Shown one piece after another: positions 7,153 through 11,000 of a stretch of 11,000 nt of DNA. Under the pieces are notes generated by a model that ran no database searches, was not told where the DNA came from, and saw only the letters and a program-made list of their open reading frames with translations. Position 1 is the stretch's first letter. Every line of letters begins with the position of its first letter. The position numbers were made by a program, and so were the translations under genes. The DNA is from Rodentolepis nana. Taxonomy: Eukaryota > Platyhelminthes > Cestoda > Cyclophyllidea > Hymenolepididae. The DNA lies in the NCBI GenBank assembly GCA_900617975.1, contig UZAE01014960.1:1-11000 (forward strand), given 5' to 3'.

Positions 7153-8601
7153 CTGAAAATAAAACGAATAACAAATGTGAATTAACTTATCTTAAAAGAC
7201 AATAGCAATAGTTAAATATACAGGATTTCTATCTTGTTCATGAATACAAGCTAATTAAAGAGAATTCATGAAAAGTAATGAAACTGAATGTCACCATACT
7301 CGTGATTATTTGATTTCAGGATAAGCAAAACATAGAGAGAGTTTTTATGTTGGGATTACCATAATGCTGATCATATTGAGAGTGTCTTGGCTCTAAGACA
7401 CCAAAATATGGCTGCAGTAGCTAATTGTCTAAATAGTTTATAGGACCAATAATCAATAAACTCTTATAATAGTCCCTCTTCATTCAAGATTCGCGCCAAA
7501 TAAATGCCACTCTCGTCGGTACTCAACACTGTCAACTATTTATAAATGGTTATGAAATGAGAAGGAAACTCGAAATGGTTATTGTGAGTTCATGACTTAA
7601 TTATAAACATAAACCAATAGTCAGAAGCATGTAAATTAACAATCGTGGCTTATTTAAGTTGTGGGGCACTTCATCAATGACCAAATAGAAATCCTGCTAT
7701 AGAACACTACTCAGAAATATTTAGCTATTAATGTTCACGCGAATTGTGCTAGAGTTATCTGATAACTAATCGCTTTGCCAAGAAAACAACACATTTCGCT
7801 ATCCTTATCTGGTGAATAAACGTTTCTGTGATACGTCTCTTTCTTCTGGAGACTCAGTAATTAGGAGAATCTATCACAAAGGTTTCTGAGACTTAAGCCA
7901 GGCTTTACTAGCGTAGCAATCCGCTACAAAGTTTCCTCCAATTTAATCATCTAGCCGAAAATGAATCGTGAAGTTTTCAAGTAAGTAATGCTAAATTGAT
8001 TATAATTGATTTAAATTTAAAAGTCGGGAATAAAATGCTTACAGATTTAATTTTGATTGTAGCATTTTTCATAATTGATTTAGACATCGATCTCCATCCC
8101 AAAAGGTAGTAATCAGCATGGTTGGAATACGGAGGGGAAACAACCTCTGGTTTGGATGGAGTAACTATAATTCAACCAAAATATTAGTGTTACTTACAAA
8201 TGTAAGTAGTATATATAAATACCAACTTACGCGTAAATTTAAGGTATTTGTTATCGGTGCCAAATTTATTTGTTGCCGAGCACATGTGATTTCCCAAATC
8301 ATTAGCAGTCACACTGTTAATGCGCATGACATATCGACTGAGTCCTGGTTTATCGTCTGGAAGTTCTACTATTTCACGAGGTTCTGTTATGTCAATGTCT
8401 GTGCAGATGAAATCAGGTTTCGGTTTTCCATAGACGGTAATCTAAATAATATTAATAATAACAATCATTATTTCAAATAGCATAATCTCTAAAAATATTG
8501 AATTTAAATACAGGCCATGGAATGCTTACTTACATTTATCTCTTCATTAGCTTCCAGGGCTGTATAGATTGGATTTGCACTGAAATTTATTTTAGGTGGA
8601 T
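6927..8601 (-). CDS. Partial Ig/FN3 cell-adhesion molecule (NCAM/Fas2-like), four exons
   Basis: Four minus-strand exons, 8534-8601, 8231-8441, 8043-8164 and 6927-7152 (68, 211, 122 and 226 nt), join in one frame to give about 208 residues. The order is an I-set Ig domain and then a fibronectin type III domain. Introns are 92, 66 and 890 bp; all start GT (GTAAGT, GTAAGT, GTAAGC) and end AG. Phases are 1-0-1-0-1, with phase 1 at the domain edges and phase 0 inside each domain, which is the modular arrangement known for NCAM genes. The family consists of cell-surface, mostly neural, homophilic adhesion receptors with a signal peptide, several Ig domains, FN3 domains and a membrane anchor. Only the Ig-FN3 junction is seen here; the signal peptide, other Ig domains and anchor are not found. 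The first exon starts inside a codon (needs one upstream base) and the last ends with one spare base, so coding continues both ways. The adhesion role is inferred from domain order; the exact orthologue is unknown. Confidence 0.85.
7660..7928 (+). mobile_element. Solo LTR, family B, short form (269 bp), inside a CAM intron
   Basis: The stretch begins TGTGGGGCACTTCATC and ends GCAATCCGCTACA, flanked by AAGT on each side (7656-7659, 7929-7932). It aligns from its first base with the copy at 4333 (CAATGACCAAATAGAAATCC, then TTTAGCTATTAATGTTCAC and CTAATCGCTTTG) and ends at the same base. It has one GAATAAACG and lacks the tandem expansions. It lies in the intron 7153-8042, antisense to the gene, so its polyadenylation signals should not cut the host transcript. 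Confidence 0.75.
8043..8164 (-). CDS. CAM exon c: N-terminal half of FN3 domain
   Basis: This 122-nt exon has acceptor GAATTATAG and donor TCT|GTAAGC. Joined to the last base of the previous exon it gives Leu and then TPSKPEVVSPPYSNHADYYL, LGWRSMSKSIMKNATIKIKS. That is the A-B-C strand region of an FN3 domain: a proline-rich opening (P.KPEVVSPP), the conserved Trp of strand B in LGW, and an ATIKIKSY-like strand C. It is preceded by a very short 66-bp intron and ends in phase 0. Confidence 0.82.
8231..8441 (-). CDS. CAM exon b: body of I-set Ig domain
   Basis: This 211-nt exon encodes 70 residues plus one base. It opens with ITVYGKPKPDFIC. Near residues 37-64 it carries the I-set E-F-G strand signature RYVMRINSV..NDLGNHMCSATNKFG, followed by NKYLKFT. 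The F-strand Cys is present (HMC, with His where Tyr is usual). The B-strand position where the partner Cys is expected is Ile, and the C-strand position usually held by Trp is Cys (FIC). The acceptor is TTATTTAG and the donor is C|GTAAGT. Exon-end phase 1 is the domain boundary. Confidence 0.87.
8534..8601 (-). CDS. CAM exon a: first strands of I-set Ig domain
   Basis: This 68-nt exon lies between an acceptor ending CATTTAG and a GTAAGT donor. It starts with two bases of a split codon (xAT, Asp if the missing base is G) and then encodes PPKINFSANPIYTALEANEE followed by IN. The start (D)PPKI and the TALEANEE segment match the usual opening of an I-set domain (PP.I........EG..). It ends in phase 0 and joins directly to the ITVYGKPKP of the next exon. 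No upstream partner exon was found within the 2.4 kb to the window end. Confidence 0.8.
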
Positions 8602-8832
8602 CTAAATGAGGGCAAAATAAACGAGCATTATTTTCCATAAACTGGAGCAAAGTTTGCATAAAGTAATGAGAGCTGCTGCTCAATATGCCCTCGCTTTGGG
8701 ATGCAGGAAAGGAGTGTCAAACAGTTGGCATTGGCCTATTTACTCCAATGACTCATAGTTATTTCTTTAAATTGAGGATTGGTGTGACTCATTAGGTGGG
8801 AAGAGGTAATTTTGATGGCGAAACTGCAGTAG

Positions 8833-8849
8833 AGGGGGAGGGGGGGGGG
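8833..8849. repeat. Poly-G tract
   Basis: The tract is GAGGGGGAGGGGGGGGG. Homopolymer length may be unreliable in the assembly. Confidence 0.7.
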
Positions 8850-9326
8850 AAACTGGCTATGCTGAAAGAATTCAGGCAAAACGGCAGTACAATTCTTGGT
8901 TTATGAGATCATAGTTTGTAAGCTCAATAAGAATTTTACTAAAAAACGATTAGTTATAGAAAAGTACTTGAATCCGCATTTTTTTAATAAATTGCTCTTT
9001 AAGAGTAATTATCCGATAATTTTTACTTGACATACAAGGGGTATCAGCTTTGGTCCTTTGTCAGATGAAGTATTGTGGTTTGTGGAAAACGAAATGATGC
9101 AAGAATAGGTGACTGAGGTATTTTTAAACCGAAAACAGACAGCTCGCACAGGTTTCCCATAATTACATTACGTGTGCGGTTCCAAGTGGGTAGAAAATCC
9201 TCAAGTCATTAATTTTCTTGTAAGGGTTCAAGAATTTGCTGTCGCTTCTTATTCCGAACAAAAAATAATTAATAATTAGATAAAAATGAAATAATTCTAT
9301 CCGATTGTTCGGTCATTGGTTAACTT

Positions 9327-9344
9327 ATAAATAAATAAATAAAT
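9327..9344. repeat. (AAAT)n short tandem repeat
   Basis: The repeat is TAAATAAATAAATAAAT. It resembles a family-A tail, but no family-A sequence precedes it, so it is a simple repeat. Confidence 0.6.
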
Positions 9345-9978
9345 CAGTAAGTAGTAATACAGTGAACATTGTATGCAGCCTTTCAAGCAGTTGAGTGATA
9401 GTCGTGAATTTTGGTATTAGTGAACATTGAGGTTAAAAAAGGGGAAATAACCAGGAGGCCAAGTCATTCACAGATTAATGAGGCAGGAAAGTGTGTTAAA
9501 AAGTCAGGCATCCGTGAATAAGCTTTCAGCAAGAGCTAAGGCCACTGCTGGTTCTTGAACAATGGGCACTCGAATAAAGATGGGAATGAACGTTTTCGTT
9601 TGCGCTCCCTAGAATTGCTTAGAGTCTAAACTCACCGGGATTAATTTATTTAAACTTAATACTGTTAGAAAGCCTAATCAGATAATATTGTGGCACCTAG
9701 GCAAAATCAATAGGCTTTGCAGTCAAACAATCATTTTTGTTGACAATAATTGATTGAAGTGATTCTTGAGTTTTTTTATTGCTAATTCAAATGCCTGTAT
9801 TTGTAGAAGTGAATAAATGTAGTTCATATCTTACTTTAATTTTATTTTGAATTATGTCTAAGGCCAAGCATCTAATCAGATCATAATTTTTAATAGAACT
9901 TCAAACAGTGGAGCGACGGGAGAGAGCATATTCGATAAAACGGAGTAAAGATTACGTCTCCCCGTCCCACCGACTAGA

Positions 9979-10031
9979 GGGAGTGGGGTGGGGTGGGGTG
10001 GGGTGGTTGGGGGGAGAAGGGGGGGGGAGGG
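9979..10031 (+). repeat. G-rich (GGGGT)n tract, potential G-quadruplex
   Basis: Four GGGGT units in a row are followed by GGTTGGGGGG, AGAA and a G run. There are more than four runs of three or more G with short loops, which satisfies the usual G-quadruplex pattern on the plus strand. Confidence 0.7.
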
Positions 10032-10055
10032 AGTGTATCACACAGACCCTATCAC

Positions 10056-10208
10056 CTCCTTGTGATCGCCAAAATCCACGCGTTGTGTTTGCACAAAAAT
10101 TATTATTGACCAGTTATGATCAGTTTTATCCTCATAAATGTGTGTTATTGCCACCTCCTGCTGTTGTCCTTCTAAGCCGCCTTTTTTCCAATGAGACAAC
10201 AATTTACA
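10056..10208 (-). CDS. Possible degenerate Ig-domain exon upstream of the CAM gene
   Basis: This 153-nt stretch lies between TTTATCAG and GAG|GTGATA and has 51 open codons. Near the start it reads CKLLSHWKKGG, like an Ig C strand (W.K.G). At the end it reads NWSIIIFVQTQRVDFGDHK, like the E-F strands of an I-set domain (W.L.I..VQ..DFG.Y.C). The expected F-strand Cys falls at the Glu just before the donor, the G strand is absent, and the exon would end in phase 0 rather than 1. It could be a decayed domain, an exon needing another splice partner, or chance. The G-rich tract lies just downstream of it in the minus direction. Confidence 0.22.
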
Positions 10209-10960
10209 CTGATAAATATACATGTGTGGTGAAGAAAATAAGCTATTTGATCTACTTTAAAGTGATTTTAAAACTATCACTTCATTTTAATGCAGTGACC
10301 TTCAGTCAAACTTTAGGTAAAAAATGGGAAAGGAAAATTCACAAACAAATAGGCAATTATAACAAACGTTTGTTTCTTTATACACTTTAAACCATACATG
10401 CCCATATTTCCTTTACACAATACAAACAGGCTTTTTATAATTAATTAAGTGAAGAATTGAGGAGATAGAGCGCTGTCACTCACTTATTGCATTTGCACCT
10501 TAAGGGCAAAATGTCTGGACAATATATAGGCAGTCATGGAATTCTGAGAGCCATAACTGAGTGCCAAGCGGAGTGAAGATCAACCCGAGACATGTCCATA
10601 TTCTTATCAATGCAATCGCTACGTAAGTTGATGAGAAAATGCGAAGTTCTATCTCTGCCAAGGAGGCTATATGGACTCTCTAATATCATTCATTTTATTA
10701 CTAACTAACGGGATACTTGGCATTCAATATTTGTATTAAATAGTCTCAAAAAAACGAATTACTTCTTTTCAGTCAATTAACAGCCTATTTTTTGTGTGAG
10801 CTAGGACAGTTCTGGTATGTTTGAATTGCCTTGCCTACAAGTGAACCAGGGCGGCCACAGACATTCATTTGGAATCCACTGAATCAATCGAGAATATTCA
10901 GAATATATTACAAAAATCTAATAAGAGAATTCGATCCAGAATCATTATTGAATTGAGAAC

Positions 10961-11000
10961 TTATTATTATTATTTCAAATGGCAGGCTTTATGATATTTA
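10961..11000 (-). mobile_element. Family-A retroposon, end only, runs off the window
   Basis: TTATTATTATTATTTCAAAT followed by GGCAGGCTTTATGATA matches the T-rich terminus and first bases of the copies at 128 and 3450. The rest lies beyond the window. Confidence 0.7.

Larger units (their letters stand above)
8602..10960. other. No secure gene; intron or upstream sequence of the CAM gene
   Basis: I looked for the Tyr/His-x-Cys signature of an upstream Ig exon with compatible phase on the minus strand and found none convincing, apart from the degenerate candidate at 10056-10208. An open plus-strand frame (9908-10390) is padded by the G-rich tract and resembles nothing known. Features here are G-rich runs and a short AAAT repeat. 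Confidence 0.5.

Noticed and set aside
6989..7174. Alternative minus-strand frame over CAM exon d
   Set aside because: It would follow if exon b were spliced straight to exon d, but the other frame carries the FN3 motifs and is reached in phase through exon c.
4333..7928. Two LTRs as the ends of one complete retrotransposon with a 2.8-kb interior
   Set aside because: Each LTR has its own distinct 4-bp duplication, the lengths differ by half, and no polymerase or capsid gene is visible between them; the second LTR lies inside a host intron.
8602..8720. Minus-strand frame stays open upstream of CAM exon a (about 35 codons)
   Set aside because: A good acceptor (CATTTAG) sits at the Ig-domain edge with phase 1; the upstream residues do not look like an Ig domain.
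9072..9112. Minus-strand VTYSCIISFS between CCTCAG and GTATGT, as the missing upstream Ig exon
   Set aside because: Incoming phase 1 and outgoing phase 0 fit neither the exon at 8534-8601 nor the candidate at 10056, and the D-x-G preceding Y-x-C is absent.
4187..9870. Shared ATGTCTAAGGCCAA at about 4187 and 9855
   Set aside because: Only about 14 bp match, with unrelated flanks; likely chance or an old repeat remnant too short to support.
9908..10390. 160-codon plus-strand open frame
   Set aside because: It starts with GTG, its middle is the G-rich tract read as Gly/Val/Trp repeats, and nothing matches a known family; long openness is helped by the stop-poor G run.
1..11000. CRISPR arrays, tRNA/rRNA genes, bacterial operons or phage genes
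   Set aside because: None seen; repeats here are dispersed retroposons and simple repeats, and the only real gene has spliceosomal introns.

Overview
The window looks like AT-rich (roughly two-thirds A+T by eye) repeat-loaded metazoan DNA. There are no bacterial-style operons. One gene is recognisable and is split by GT-AG introns, and retroposon copies with target-site duplications are scattered through the rest. A flatworm or another invertebrate is plausible, but nothing here fixes the clade. A single N at 1090 marks an assembly gap or ambiguous base.

Positions 1-1506 are a cluster of one short retroposon family, called family A here. An older copy (about 39-127 plus 682-884) is split by a younger nested copy (128-666) with a 15-bp target-site duplication. 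An inverted, truncated copy (about 931-1089) ends at the N. A further copy lies at 1181-1506. A 127-bp segment, unique flank included, is repeated exactly at 1-127 and 1143-1269. Positions 1507-3437 hold no recognisable gene. A clean family-A copy with a perfect 12-bp target-site duplication sits at 3450-3760, and another begins at 10961 and runs off the end.

A second family (family B) has the form of solo LTRs, TGTG...TACA with 4-bp duplications. A 525-bp copy at 4333-4857 has internal tandem expansions, and a 269-bp copy lies at 7660-7928. Positions 4862-6926 hold no confident gene, only a weak TATA/initiator signal and a 42-codon small ORF.

The one real gene lies on the minus strand. Exons 8534-8601, 8231-8441, 8043-8164 and 6927-7152 join in frame and encode one I-set immunoglobulin domain followed by one fibronectin type III domain. 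This is the layout of an NCAM/Fasciclin-2-like neural cell adhesion molecule. Intron phases are 1 at both domain edges and 0 inside each domain, which strongly supports the model. The gene is partial: neither its N-terminal nor its C-terminal exons are securely found. The family-B LTR at 7660-7928 sits in antisense inside its 890-bp intron. A possible extra, degenerate Ig exon lies upstream at 10056-10208. The rest of 8602-10960 holds G-rich tracts and no secure gene.
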